Of a DNA stretch of 64,000 bases, positions 26,501 to 41,500 are shown one piece after another. The first letter of the stretch is position 1, and each line of letters starts with the position of its first letter. Made by a program: the position numbers and the translations under genes. The notes under the pieces were generated by a model. It saw nothing but the letters and a program-made list of their open reading frames with translations. It was not told where the DNA came from and did no database searches. This stretch comes from Diprion similis (taxonomy: Eukaryota > Arthropoda > Insecta > Hymenoptera > Diprionidae): assembly GCF_021155765.1 (NCBI RefSeq), contig NC_060112.1, positions 6,448,001 through 6,512,000 on the forward strand, in the 5' to 3' direction.

Positions 26501-29500
26501 AATACCTGAGCATTTTGAAAAAATAACGATTGAAATACCTCAGTTGTAAGACAAGATAAGTGTATAGGTGTCTTATCTACCTAGTTATGTGCAACCAACA
26601 ATTTTGTAGCGATATGTACCTACGTGTGTTTTATCGCAACGGATTCAATGCAGTGAAATCAGACCAAGTTTTAGCTACACAATTATTCGATTATTTAAAA
26701 AATCCTTTCTAATTCCAAGTGCGGAAATTTTTTAATTGCCTCTGAAAACATCAAAATTGTTAACCACTTTTGATATGAAATCGGTTGAATTCATTTCAAA
26801 TCAACCAATTGGAGATTGTTTAGAAACATTTTTAATATCGTTGAAGCAGCTTGAAATTACTTGAAGATCGTTTGAAACTTCCTGAAACTAGTTTGAAACC
26901 TTTCGTAATAATTTTGATACTCGATGAAAGTAGTTGTAATCATTTTCAGACTCAATTGAATTAGGTCTTAGAAATAGGTTGGAATTATTTCGAACAGTTT
27001 TAATTCGTTCGCAGTCGTGTATCACTTGATCTGTAAATGAATAGTCCCTCAATTTGAGTGCATAAAATTGTTTTTGTTCTAAAGAGTAACTTTTTGAATT
27101 CTATCCGAAAGCACGCTAAATTGGTAGCGAAGTTCTTACGTACATACATCGCCCCACGATGCTTTCAAAGAAAATCTCACGAGTTTTTTGACCCATAACA
27201 TATCCTGCGGCACTTAAAATTCCAGGGGTCCAAACATATCAGTACTACACCTGCGGGGCAGCCCAGATCCACGGGAATCCACGCCAACGACGACGTCGAC
27301 TTACAGTAGTCCAGTGCCAGGGGGTGGTAAGGGACTAGGGGGCATGAGGCCCCCCGGCAAGGGGACTTCAGGAGCCCGAGGTTTGTACGGACGAGGCACG
27401 GCACCGTCGTCACTGAAGGGGGGACGTGGCGCTCCGGAAACGAGCGTCGTCGCAGGTGGCGGCGGCAACGGGGGTCGTCGACGTGAAGACAGCTTCCTCT
27501 CGGGCAGTGGCGGGACGTCGGGCGAGCTGTTCGCGAGCGGGAATTGCAGCCGAGATTTGTCACCGGTTCGTTGGTGCGACCGCGAGGTCGATGGCGTGTA
27601 CCTGGGACGGTCAGGATGGGTGCAAGTGCAGCAGCGATCGCTGGACGAGAACCGGAAGACGAGTTACGAGACGGCGGTTCCTGGGACAGGAACGCTGCCG
27701 CTGCCGCGACGAGCGACGATCAAGTTGGCGGACTATCACTGCAGCAACAGCGAGCCCGGGAACTGTCCGGACCTCTTCGCCTCCTCGCGGCCGGACTTCC
27801 TGGCGCTCCAGGGTCCCGGGTACGAGTCTCCGGGTCCCACGACGCCGCCGCACCAGATCCCAGAGTCCTTCTCGCCGCCCTCGATAACCCCGATAATATC
27901 CCCGCCCCCAGCCTTCCAGGACGCGGCGACGAAGCGGTCCTCCAGGTCGCGGCATGCCTTCGGAAAGCCGCCGTTCCTTCCTCGCTCAAACGCCATCGTT
28001 GACAGCGACGTCATCAGTCCTCCGCCGACGCCATCGCCACCGACCTCGCCAACGCGGTCGAACCCGGCTCGCATCCACCAGCAGCATCGCCTGGCCTCCG
28101 CCAAGTCGCTGGAGGACCAGAGCGGCTCGCGGAGGTCGCAGTTCGTGCAGCGGTACAAGGATTCATCGTCGTCTTCCTCGTCGTCTTTGGGCTTCCGGAG
28201 CTTGGACAGCTGCGTTAACCGCGGCGTCGCCATGCCTAGGCTCGCCGAGAACACCGACTCCTCCATCGAGGGCTACGAGGATGGCGACGAGGACGATAAT
28301 CCTAGCTCCTCCATCAACCTCAGCGCTGTTTCACCTGCCTCGGTGACCCTCAATTCTTCGCCCGACTCCTTCAGGACGAATGGCGAGAGGGTTTCGCCAC
28401 CCGGAAGGACCGCCGCACGCGGTTCACAGTACCACTGCGGGCGACAAGTTCCCCGCCGTTCGCCAAGTTCCACGGAACCCGCGAAGCAGCTCACCTTCGG
28501 ATCGCCCTCTTCGTCCTCATCGAGCAGCGCCGACAGGCAGGGCAGGTCTCCGACTCCCAACCCTTTCCGAAAGGGCAACAACGCCGCGACGAGGCGACTC
28601 AACGCTTCGTCCTCTCCCGACTCGCTTCAGACCCGCGTTAGGCGTTCTAGAAGCTTACAGTTACCAGAAAGGAGATCGCCGGGCTCCGCCATTTCACCGC
28701 CAACTCCTCATCCTTCTCGGGATCACTTTAGAGAGGTCAATGAAGCTCACAGGGTTCTTGTCAAGATCGCTAATGCTGATCATCGGTCTCAGGATCGGTC
28801 CAAGCGCCATGTTCTGCCCAGTCGTGAGTAGCTTTTTTTATTTATCATTTATCATGATGTTAAGGTAACACGATAACTTGGTTAACCTTCCACAGGATCT
28901 ACACATATATCAATCACATGATAAACAATTTTCGACCAGCTCAACAGCATGCAAATATTCTTTATCGTATACCAATAGGCAGTTGATGGTGATAGTGTTT
29001 TTCATACTTCATGTGACCATCTTCAATAATTTTGACCCGTAAGCCAGGCCAAAAATTTCCTCTTGAACGCGAAATACTCACGATTATCCCAAATCGTCAG
29101 AATACAACTTTACGTAGAATGTATCATTTTTTCATTCATAGGAAGCATATACTGTTGTATTACGCAAAAATGCAGCAACATATAAGAGTTTTGAATTATA
29201 TTTTCCAACAGTTCTTTTTTTTTTTACCAACGACGCCCATTGACTACATATAATCACCTGAGTTGAACAACCTTATGACCCTCTAGATTTTTTCCTTCTA
29301 AGTAACAGTGGTTCATTAGTATCAAATAATCGAAATCGACTCCTACCAAATAACTCTCTCACTCTTGGCAATGCTTATCAGGAAAGGCCCAATCTACGGA
29401 TAGTGCATTGAACGACGAACTTCTCCGGGAGGCTGAAGTAGTCACCGAATTTCTGTATGGTACACGAAGCAGACCAATGACCAGAAGCGTGATATCAAAC

Positions 29501-32500
29501 CGACATCACGGTGACCGACGGGACGAGAGTGATCAGAGACGCGGAGGCGGAACGACCGGCACCTACGAGGTGTACTTCGTACCCTCGACTTCGAAGCAGC
29601 AACAGCAGCCAACGTCAAAACCAGGAAAGCACAACCACCGACCACGAACGCTGCAGCGAGGAGGCAGTGGCCAGATATCGGGTGAAATATCCCCGGAAGA
29701 TCATCATCACCCGGAAGTGTGCCGAATGAGTCCAGAGACCCAGCAGCAGCAGTCTTCTTCGAGGTGCAACAGCAGTACCTGCAACTTCTGGCCGTACTGT
29801 TCGCAGCGCGATTCTTCCCAGCTCTACTCACCCGGACAAACCGTCGGCTCCTTCCCCGGCAGCATGAAGATGTCCCAGAGCTACCCGGCCTCTCGGAGCC
29901 GGCTGACTGTTGACCCCAGTGGCAGGAACAGCGCCTCCTCCTCTCCTGGGTCTCTCGAGCAGATGGATGAGCGCGAGGCGCAGACCAAGAAGCGGTCCAG
30001 CCGCCGAGAGCTCAGGGACGAAGTCCAGCCGAAGCTTCTGGACCGCGAAAGGACGCCGAAGAGCTTTTTGGTCAAGGCCGCCAGGCGCTCGCCGGCGCTG
30101 CAGGCTGCTTCCAGCAACGGGTCATCGGAGTGCAGAGAGTTCGGTGTCCACAAGAACGCGGAGGCTGTTCTTCAGAGTAAGCCGTCACCGCCTGGTGCCT
30201 CGTCCACTTCCTCGTCCAGCAGCGATATCTGGGTGACCACTTCCGATAGAACCGTCACGAAAAGCCCAAGGAACGCCAAAAGCTCTGGAGCCTCCACACC
30301 CATGGAGGACGCCATGATCGGATCCTTTGTTACTCTCCCTGAACACTCGGGTGACAATGTCATCACCAGACCCGGAAGTGCGCCTGCGCAACGCGAAGAC
30401 TCGAACCCCGGTAAATCGCCTCTTGATCAACATCAGCGATCCCTCTCGCTGCCCAAGTCCTTCCTCACCCACAATGTCGTCGAAAGGTGAGCATACTTTT
30501 AAATTCAATTTTGGAATGGGTTTCTTCTGTTGCTTCTCTGTCTGGTCAGTTACCATTTCGAATTCGTTGTGCTACTTATTTCTTAGTCTTTCATTCTTTT
30601 GTCCAAAGTCGAACGAGTACATGTTGAATTCACTTACTCTGGTTACTATCGATTCTCTATTCTTCAGAGAAAAAACAAAGTGGTCCTGAATGAAACTAGG
30701 ATGAAGAAATAAAAACTGAATCATTAACAGGCGTGAATTAACTTCACATCATTGAACGATCGTTAATGAGCAATAGGGTTGTGTAATAAATGTAAAGAAA
30801 ATAATTAATATGTTCATTCATAGTTTTATTTTTTGTACTGTGTATACAAACTGTCAGCAGATATTTCGACATTTTGTATACATTTTCATAACACTATGCA
30901 ATAACAACATGGGTTAGTATGACACGTTATAGTGAGAAGAGACCGCAAAAATGCGGTTCACAGTTGGATGTAATGCAAGCGCGGGACTTTGGACCCCAGA
31001 CGTTGTAAAACGATGCAGTAATCCGTAAAAGTTTCCCTTGACGCATTTATTTCCTGGCTAACAATGAGAAATGATGTAATGCAAGCAACGACGGTGTCCG
31101 TTGTACTTCAATTCACTCATTCCATGTTAAATCGGCTCCCACGTCTTCAACATGGGACGTTGTTCAAACGGTTTGAATTCTTTTTATGCACGTACACGAA
31201 TATAAGGAAAGAACAACAATCTTATACCCGCCTACGTGTATAAAACGCACATGACACGTTTCGCATACAAGCCATCACCGCAATTTACTTTTAGCAGAGC
31301 TCATTGACCTAGCGCAGCATTAAAATAACTGATGTATAGGGTATACCTTCATCTGCGATCGATCACGGAATTACAATCCGCAGACGATCAGTAAAACATG
31401 GAAATCGACATGTGTAGGTTAAATAGTGGCTACATGGTTACACTGAGTTGAGGAGGTACAGGTACACTGTAACAAAATGGTGATTTTTAAATTAACCAAA
31501 TACTATCTCAGAACAATTTGTGTCGTTGATTCGGCAAATGAGCATCAAATAATGTTAGATTGGCGTCAGGTATCGTTAGGATGACATCCAACAGTGTTAG
31601 ATCGACACTAAGTTATGGCCAACAGAAGTCCAGAGCACACTTTTGATACAGTGTACAATGTTAGTGTGGATATATTTTGCAATTCTTGTTAGGTATAGGT
31701 ATAGGTATAGGTATAGGTATAGGTATAGGTATATAAATGACATGGGTGTTCATCAAAAAGTAGATTTTCTTGGTAAAAAACTTTGATCAGCGTTCAAATT
31801 CATTCCCCCCGGAGAAATGTACAGTGCACCCTCGGCGCAAGCAATTACTTTTCGCCCCTTTCATCCCCCCTGCAAGGGTCCGTTATCGAAATCGACTCGG
31901 ACCTCGCGAAGCGGCGGAATTCGCCTGTAAAGCACAGGTGTTGGTATACCTATACAGGTGAAATACTTCCACCCCCTCCTCCTCGAGCTGCTCATAGTGA
32001 CTAGTGAGTGGGTGAGTGTCCCACGTGACCTGGCCGAGAGCGGTCACGTGACTCGCGTTCTATGACGCGCGTGCTAATTCCTGCAACAACATTCGCGGCT
32101 GTGTACGTGCGGGAAAGAGAGAACAAGACGCCGACGACGTCAGTCAGGAATCCGCGTAGTTTGCCAATTTCTCATCCAACGAACGGTCAGGGCGACGCGA
32201 TTAAGTTTGCATCGAGCTGCGCGATTCGCACGCGAATTTTTAAACCGCCAGCCTCCATCGGTCGACCCTCGCTCACCTTCCGCCTTCGACGGGAGGGCCG
32301 AAGATCGATACCCTGGAGGAAGAAGTGCAGGCCAGTTCTTTTTCGCCCACGTTACTACACGGCTCAACTCTAAGGTAATTAATTCACGACAGTCCTACGC
32401 GATCGAATGCCAACCGCGAATTCGAGCCGACACTATTACGTCAGACGCCGAATTTCGACGTGATTTATCGTTTCTACTTGGAGCAGAGAACAGGAGGCGA

Positions 32501-35500
32501 ACACCGATATCGTCGCACCTGACGCGTCGCCGCCGATCCTGAAGCATTCGCGACACGTGACTGCGGATTGGCACTGGGAAAGTTTCTAATGCGATCACTG
32601 CAATAAGAAGAAAAACTTAAAATTTTGTACAATTAGTTCGTATCCTGCGCGATTGGGTATAGTTGACATGTCAATCAATGAAAATATTTGAAGACTATGT
32701 TATAGTATAACCACAACTCGTATAAATTTATCTTGATACGAATTTTCGAACGATCAAAACTCCAAGTGCCCGTAATTTTTACAAACTTCTAAGATTAATG
32801 GTTTCATTGCTTCGTCCAAATTTGTTGCGATTAATTTGAATCGATTGTATTGAACGCCTTTGCATATGAGTCTCTTGAACAAAGATTAGTTGTTCAGTAG
32901 TTGATCAGTTTTCGTGTCACCAATTAGTCGTTACAACTTGATTAATGAACTTTCGAAAGCTCGTTTACGAATAAATTAAATCAACAACTTGTTCTATAGC
33001 AGTTTAAGAAGAGCTCCTCATCGATGTATTAATGGACTTGTACACAGTGTCTATAGAAAGCTTCGTAGGTAGCTCGTCAACGATCCGACTAAAACTTTTT
33101 GCAATCCTTAAGCAATTTCATACCAAAAATTACGGACCTTAGTCATAAACAAGCTCAAACTCTTGATGCGTAATTTTCAAGGGAAACAGCCTTGCTAAAT
33201 TCTCGTTCGAAGAATTATGAACTCCGATTCGTTCGGAGTGGAAAAAAAGTTTTTCTGTATAACAGGAATAACGAATTAAAAATCTGCACGAAATATCAGC
33301 GTTTGTCAAATAAAATCGGCCGAAAAATATGCAGAATTAAACTGTCAAGTACTCGTTTGATTTCCGTGAACTAAATCATTCAGCGCGGATCTTCTGCTCA
33401 TCATATTCGCAAGTTCTGCAGATAAGGGTGCGAAGGTTGACGATCGACGGAGGCGAAAGTACCCAGTGACATTGTGCCGTTCAGATATACCATAAGAATC
33501 TCGTAACGGTACCGTTATTACACTGTGCAATGTTTCTCGCCTTGCCCTGCAGCACCAGCCGCCTTCGCATCGTGCCTGTAATAACCGTCTGCAGGTATTA
33601 GGTGGCATAAGACTATAAGAGACAGAACTGGTTCTCTTGCTCCGTGTGCGTTTCTCCCATACTGCACGACGCGCCATTACTACACACAGCTCGGCACTCC
33701 TTTTGCCTGCGGAGACGGAAAGGGCCACACGAATATCGAATGTCATCCGGAACGTGGGCCGATCGTCGATCGGACGATCTTGCTTGCTCGCTTCTCTAAT
33801 CACGCGTTGGCGATGGGGGTCAAGATTAAGTAAAGAATTAATTTAGGTGGAGAGAAGATTTGAAGGAGATTTTTTTGCCAAAAATCAATACTTTTGAAAA
33901 ATCAAAAATGCAAAAATCTGTATGATAGTACAATAGAAAAAGACGGAAAGTATTCGAATTTGGATCAAAGAAAACGATGTAGAAAAGTCATGGTCTTAAT
34001 TTTGAAAATCTCGAACAAAGCTCGGTATCAAAAACGAGGAGAATAATCCGAATCAAGAGTGCCTATTGCTTTATTTTTATCGTAATGCAAAGATGATTTC
34101 GTTTTTCCAGCACTTGCAACAGCAGCAGCAACGCAGGTTCGACACCTTGGCACCGATCAGGTCTTGACTCTCAGCGTTCATCGCCGAGTCCAAACCGGAG
34201 TTTGATCGCGGAGCCGGAAATTCCGGCGCCTCACACAGCGCCTGCTTCCGTAAGTATAATCTTCCACAATTCACGGCTGGAGTTAGACTCTAGTGCTAAG
34301 ATTTTTCCCCTATTCCCCGATTCCTTCGCACGATTAACTAAACTGCTCCGATCGGTCGAGTCTAATCCCTTGATTCAGTTCCGCAGATGGGTTTGTGTTA
34401 TACGTATACCTCCACTTTCACCCACATCCGCACGATCCCGTCAAATCTTGTTACTGCCACGCTCTTGGGCTCGCCCAATTTTCGCCGTATAATCGAATTA
34501 GAACCAAACTTCGAGCGTACGATGACGAGGGCCACGATTTAAGCCTCAGACAATTACACTCACTTCGTGTGGCTACTTTAACGCGGAAAAATTTATTCCC
34601 AATTTTTGAGGTGATTGATGGTGACCATGAACTAAGCAATATATTTAAAATGTTTTTAAGCAATTTCGGATAACATAAGTTGGAGTATCGACAATTTGAG
34701 AAAAGGTTTTATATCATTAGAACGCTTCGAGTGATTGAATTTTGATTTTCTTAATTTGGTTCTAATGTTCTTGGGCTCATTTTGCTCACGATCAAAATGG
34801 ATTTGTGAAAGAACCCTACAATAGATTTCGTTCGAATATTCGAATATTCATAGAAAATTACATGTTCGTAGTATAACGGTAATATATTGTAAAATTTTTC
34901 GAATTATGGTTTTGAAACAATGGATAAAGATCTAGAAATGAACAAAATGAGCTAAAGACACTAGAATTCAATCGTTTTCAACGCTTAAAGTATAAAAGTT
35001 TTTCTCAAATCATTATTATCACAAATATTCCCAAGTCGCTCAAATTCGTTTTTGCTACCATAGTATAAGGGATGTTGCTTCATTCCTCGTCAAAATCATT
35101 AGCGCAAATAAAATTTTCAGATACTTTTCGAAAGATTATTCCTCCTTTACTAACTTTCGATACAGGTGGTCAATAGATTCAATCTCAGTCACTTCTTTCA
35201 ATGAAATGTGGCTTTATTTCCTTGGCAGGATTTTGGAATTCAGAAAATAGAACTATAGCAAAGCAAAATCTAAGAAGGTGAAGTAAAATAACCGAAAATA
35301 CCTATTAAATTGTTAGAATTCTGTTATACGCTTTTTTTTTTATTGATTTTGTATTTTGGTACAATTTTTACTATTTAAACTATTTTATACTTGGCTTTCA
35401 ATACTTTTGCAGCTTTCTACATTTTGACTTTCTAGATTTTGATATCCCATGAAATGGATTTTCAATTTTTTAAAAATTCGATATTATAACCATTCTATTT

Positions 35501-38500
35501 TCCGATATAATTCCAAATTTTGTGTCGACCCCGTTTTCGAGCAAATCCCGGATCCCGCAGATCCCTGTTGAATTCGAAGTTAGCAAGAATTTAACTTAAG
35601 TGATCGTCAACAAAGCGGAAACGCGGCTCGCCAGCGACATCAAGATAAGATAACATCCCCTCGCGTGGCAACGATACACAAGGATTGAGAGTGCGCTTGT
35701 AAGCGAAGTGATTGAAATTTATCTCCAGAGCCTAATCGATGGGTGAAGGAGCCGCCGGAATTGGCAAAGTTTTCAGGAGAACCGTAACAAATTTTCCTCC
35801 TGCAAATACCTACCGTGAGATTCCTAAATACAGCGCGAAATAATTTCTACTGTATAATTACTTTTTATCGGTTATTTATTATTCACGCCACCGCTGCAGC
35901 ATTCGCGTTGGTGGGAAAGTTTATTATCGGAAACACGTGCGGCAGAAATTTTCGTCAGTGTCTTTATTAGCCGGTTAATATTGAAGCGGGCAGAGAGGAA
36001 GAGAATTGGCAGACGTCTCTCTCCTCTCTGGATATGTGCAGGATTACACCGAGTCGTCCTGTGTTCGTTTGCATTATAAATTAGCTCCAGGCCCACTGAG
36101 ATGACGCCTGCTAGACAGGAAATTAAATTTAAATGCCGTTCCTACTCGGGTATTCAATTTCCTGATCCATTATTCTTCAACCCCGGTATGCCCTGCATGT
36201 CGTCCCGACGCCTCCGGAGACTCGAAATAACACGTTTCATCGATCAGCGCCCTTTCCCAATCGCCGATACTTACAAGTGTTGTAATTTTTTTAGAAATCT
36301 CAAGCGAATATCTCAACATTCATTCTTCAGCCAGGGAACATCGTTGAAAGTTTTTCAATTCAACGAATTTTTAACTGTAAATAATGTTTTATCAATCTAT
36401 AGTTATTCATTTCTACCTATTTCGATTTATCGTATTCAATACGCTTCTACATATGTTGGTTTAAATCACATCGAAAATGGGTTTTCTTTAAAACGCGTTC
36501 TGCCATCTTTTCGGCAAGTAGCACAGAGAAAAAAAGTTGACCACAAAATTTGACATCAACATTACGCCACTTATGTATGTGATTAATAATATTTAGATAG
36601 ATTTTCATCTAGAAAAACTTGCAGGAAGAAATTAAATGTTGAATTTGAACATGTTTATTATGTGACTTCTTTTTATCGTTACAATTTTTGTCGCAAGCAA
36701 CTCGCATACTTTGATAGTTAATCATCAGTTCACAAATTAGACGCCAATTTTTGTTGCCATCGCAATATCAATTTTTCAGATGATCTGAACGAATACCTAC
36801 AAACTTATTCATGAATAAAATCTATCAGACAAACTGCCGGCAAATACTTTGTTCATGAAACTTTACTAACAATTAAAATTTCATGTCCGCATAAAAAAGT
36901 TTAGACCTTCACACTGACGTGTCTGCTTGAAATTCGTTGGCTAAAAAAAGAAAAAAAAAGAAAAACAGATTTCCTCTGCCTTTGCCTGCCTGTCCATATT
37001 CAGCTTGTAAATATCCTCTGCATATGTAATCGGCTTTACTCGCGGCCTTTTCCGCCGAAAAAGCTTTATGAGCTGCCGTAAAAGTTTGGCAAAAATTTAG
37101 GTAGGTCCTATCCATCTTACTCCGACTGTCTTTAAGCATCTTTCAACCTCTTTTCAGCCTCTGCACGAACAGCAGCCGGGTGGTCACGGGCTGAAGGATC
37201 GGAGGCGGGCCCCGACCCTAAATAAGGCCCAACGACGTGCCAAGGCCTCTAGTACCCCGGCTTTACTCGACACAGATCTGCAAGACGGGTAAGTTAAATT
37301 ACTGCAAGGAGTAATTGCTGTGTTATAAATTACAACGAGATCAGGTTGTCACTGGAGTTAGAGAGACGGAAATTCTCCTAGAGGGTAAAAATATTGTGAA
37401 TATTCTCTTGGATTTTCTTCACTTAATATCAAGATTATGGATGATTAAAAATTCTAACCAATAAGAATAGTAATAGCTGAAAGTATTTACTTTATTAAAT
37501 ATTTATAAAATATTTATTTAAGGTCGGTCAAACCAATAGATTATAGTTGAGGACTGGTTTTGGGAACAACCAAAAATGCTTATTTTACTCTGCATTTTGC
37601 TGAAATTTTCCTTATATTTAAATACACGGTTTTCGATCTCGAAGAGATTGTTCTTCGGAAAAAGAAATATTAAATTCAGTTGAATCGTGTCTACATTTTT
37701 TTTTTTTTGCAGTCGATTAATTTTTTTCTTTCGAACAATTTTTCTACCGTAAAGAATTCTGTTTCCGTTTTTTAACTCTAAATTCTTGTATTATAGAGAT
37801 ATAATTGAAATATTCTCAAGTATAGAAGTGACGAAAAATTTGAAAGTTGTACCTTAACTTTTAAACGAAACAAAAAAAAAGGAAACGAAAGTTGAAGATT
37901 CAAAATCAGAAAATCGCTAGGGCTCTACTGTATGCGAGACTAGACCGACTGTCGAATCCCAAACCGCGACCCTGGAACTCTATATACCTGAAGTATAGTG
38001 ACCCTTGAAAATCTGTTCTCGGAAGTGGGGCTTCCTCCTCAGTTCTCGATGTGTGTTGGTTTTCCTGCGACACACACGTAGTCCAAACAGCAGGTTTTGT
38101 CAGTCGAGTTCGGATTCCAGAGCCGCTACAAGCGTTTCGTTTGTGCTCTAATTGCGCTCATCGAATTTTCTCTATCTTCTTCATTCAGAATTTACATTTT
38201 TGCCTTTCTTGGCCGAGATTTAATTCAGTTTGTTTTTCGGAATTTCGAAATTTTTTTTTCCTTTGCAGAAATAATCACGTATACACTCGAGTGTGTTTCG
38301 TGTAAAAAACAGTGAATTCCTGCATATGTGTGCAGATATTGCGTATTGCGCATATAACGACATTGTTCAAGTTTCCTTAGGAAGCGCTCGGAATTTCTCA
38401 TTATCACAGATGTACGGTTCGCGTATGGCGGTGTGGTTATCGATAATACCTTTGGTGGCTATTAAACCAACGATAAAGGCGTTTCGGCTTCCAAACAATT

Positions 38501-41500
38501 CCTGAAATCACACTGTTTATCATTCTTCACGGCTGCATCTTTCTGGCCGGAAATCGTTTAATTTACGAAAGTATAATCTGCCGCAGTTAAATAGAATACA
38601 GGTAAATCATTACGCAATAACGACATTCAGTCTATCTTTCGTACCTTTTTTTCCTTCTTTGACCAGTAATTCATAGCTGAAAATTATTTCACTTTCAGAA
38701 ATAATACGAAAATAAACTGAAAGTGAAATAATTTTTTCTATAACTTTCTAGAGAATGTTCAGATAAGACAGTCGTCACAGAACTGAAAAAAAAGCTGAAT
38801 TCGATTACAATATAAGTATATTGATACCGTGAGTTTTCCGTAAAAATCTCCGTCTCGGCAGCCAAAACTACGTGGTTGAATATTTATTATAAGCAGTAAT
38901 TAAAAGTGTAGCGTTGGTTGTGTTTCACAGAAAAGTCCCGGTCTATTTAGTTATTCAACTCGGTTAGTGTAATTTCTATTTTTCGTATACGATCATAGAT
39001 CGATCTTGTGCAACTGAAATCGAGATATACTGACTATCAAATTCAGGCTCAAAAATCGGCGACAGCAAAATAACAACACGCAGCTGTTTCCGTCGTAAAG
39101 AAAAAGAACCTCTCAAATTTCAGGCCTCAGTGGTCGGCCGAAGAGGGGGGCGCAGGTGTGGTGCAAGGCTCGACGGAGCATCCGATAGTGGAGGCGACGA
39201 TACCTCTGGTGGGCCACGTCCGGCTCCAGGATACGGGAGCCCCCGGGAATGCGGGGCCGATTTTGGGGGGCGGCTCGCAGACTCAGCAACAGCAACAGCG
39301 ACACGCTGCCCAGAACCAGGAGAGCGTCCTCAAGAAATTCCGGAAGAGCTTCTCCCTCAGATTCCACAAGAAGGGCAGCAAGGAGAGCTCCGAAGGTGGC
39401 GACGGCCCTTCGGAAGACTTGAACGCTCTCCCCCTCGACGAGGATGAGGACAGGGAACCACCCCCGCCTCCCGCCCCTCAACAGCAAACCCAGATAGCCA
39501 TGCAGCACAAGGAAGATCCGACGAATGACCAGAAGTTCCGGTGAGTGAGCTTCGATCTTGACTCTATTTTTTAAGTGGGAACACTTTTTTACAAATGTGC
39601 GTGACTTACAACGACAATCAAGCATCATTTTTTAATCTGTTGGGTTAGGATGTTCCTTGAATAGAATTATACCGGGTTATTTAGTCGAAATGTTGAAGGC
39701 GAATCCGCCGGCATTTAGGCAATTCATCGTACATGTCAACGAGATACGCCTGAATTTCGGCAACTTAGCGTACATTTTACATATCGGCATTTGTTCACGA
39801 TTGGCTAACTAACTCACTCACTTCTCTAATCGTTGATCATGAGACAAATGGGAATCGGTAAAATGTGTACTCTCCGTTGCCGGAATTCAGGCGAATCCTG
39901 GTAATATGTACCACGAATTGTATAGATACAGGCGAATTCATCCCACGTCAAATTGCTCGTGTAATATTTTCACGAAATAACATACATAGTATACTTACAG
40001 TTTGTGAGGATTTTTAGTTTTTCCTTCTTTTTGAGAGAAATCGTTAATTCCGCGTGTCTCATTTTCCACAATTATGAATAAAGCTAGAAATTATCAAATT
40101 ACAAAGAGAGGAAGTAAAGAGTGAAAATTCGTCCATTTGTGCATGGATCAATTTTTCTGAAAACATGTTCAATTATTTTTGCAATGCTGGGTTAAATAAA
40201 CTGCGTCAACCTAGTGACAGAACCGGTTTTCCTTTTTCCCTAAGGTTCGGTCCCCTGGTATGGAGGACGAGCAAGGAGCGAAAGAAAAGCAGCAAAGCCG
40301 CGCGAAACGCAAAATGCAATAGCGGTGACAGCGGCATACAAATCGAGGTAAGAATTACTGTTCCATACATTAAAATGTGTATAAATAAATAGAAAAACGA
40401 GTTTGAAAAAAGGAAAAGAAAATTGACTCTGAAGCATTCTTTTGAATATGTAATCAAATAACTGAGGGTAGGTGTAATCAACCGTGAGAGTTTTCTGTGA
40501 AACTCGCCATTGCACGCCAGCAGATAGGCAACCAAAGAAACATTTTGAATGGCTGTGCGTTCAAGATCAACTCCGGTTGCCTATCTACCGGCGTTGAGAG
40601 GCAGTCTCACAGAAAACTCCCAGCACAATGCGAAAAGTAAGAGATACATTCTCCACTCTGTGCAAGATGGCATCTGGTGGAACGACGACTGGGGGCGGCG
40701 GGGGCAGCGGGGGTGGAGTGACGGGAGCTGGCGACAGTTCCGAGTCACACGACACCGACGCACCCGACGAGATGGACAGTCCACCTGCCCTCCGGAGGCG
40801 AGTTACCGACAAATCGCGACCCCAGTCCGAACTCATCAACCAGATACTAATCGAAAAGTTTAAGGTAGATACGAATTTACTGCATCGTTGCATTGCCTGA
40901 AACAATCTTGCTCTGATGGTCACTACAATTATTGCATTTCTCATACGGTAAAACAGTTTTGTGTACGAAAAGTAAATTCAATTTCTTCCGTTTTTTTTTT
41001 TAATGGAAATTAACGATGTAAACAGCATTTGGTTGTCCTAAATTGCACTTCTTCTTCACTTTTTTTATAGGAATATAAAAAATAAATTTGTAGTGTCTAA
41101 CCCTATAGCAATTGGTTTTGACACTGAGAAATTCATAATTTGTACCGTCATTTTATTATTTTGGAAAACAAAAGGTTCAATAATTGAGTCTAATCGTGTC
41201 AATAACACCTACACGCACTTTATCAATAAATGTTTTATCAGGTGTCATTTAAATCTTTAACATGGACATAATTATTAATACTCGTTATTTATTTATCACC
41301 ACAATTATTATCATTATTCTGGAAATGCCTACACTATCGAGTAATCGTACTACGTATTCATAAAAACGGTGCAACGAACGAAGCTGGGAGAACCGTACAC
41401 GCCGCAATGCCGTCATATCCTTTGGTCAAACGGATGCTGTTGCGATACTGTAGAGAGCAATGGTTTCATGATTCTTGTTCAGTTACAAAAAGGGGAATAA

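Noticed and set aside
27426-28868. Long overlapping open frames in other frames and on - across the 1.6-kb Rho GEF exon
   Set aside because: GC-rich, Ser/Pro/Arg coding sequence leaves shadow frames open. Only the frame joining both neighbouring exons in phase ends correctly at the donor site.
31691-31735. Interstitial telomere-like repeat
   Set aside because: The unit is GGTATA, not TTAGG; a simple microsatellite explains it.
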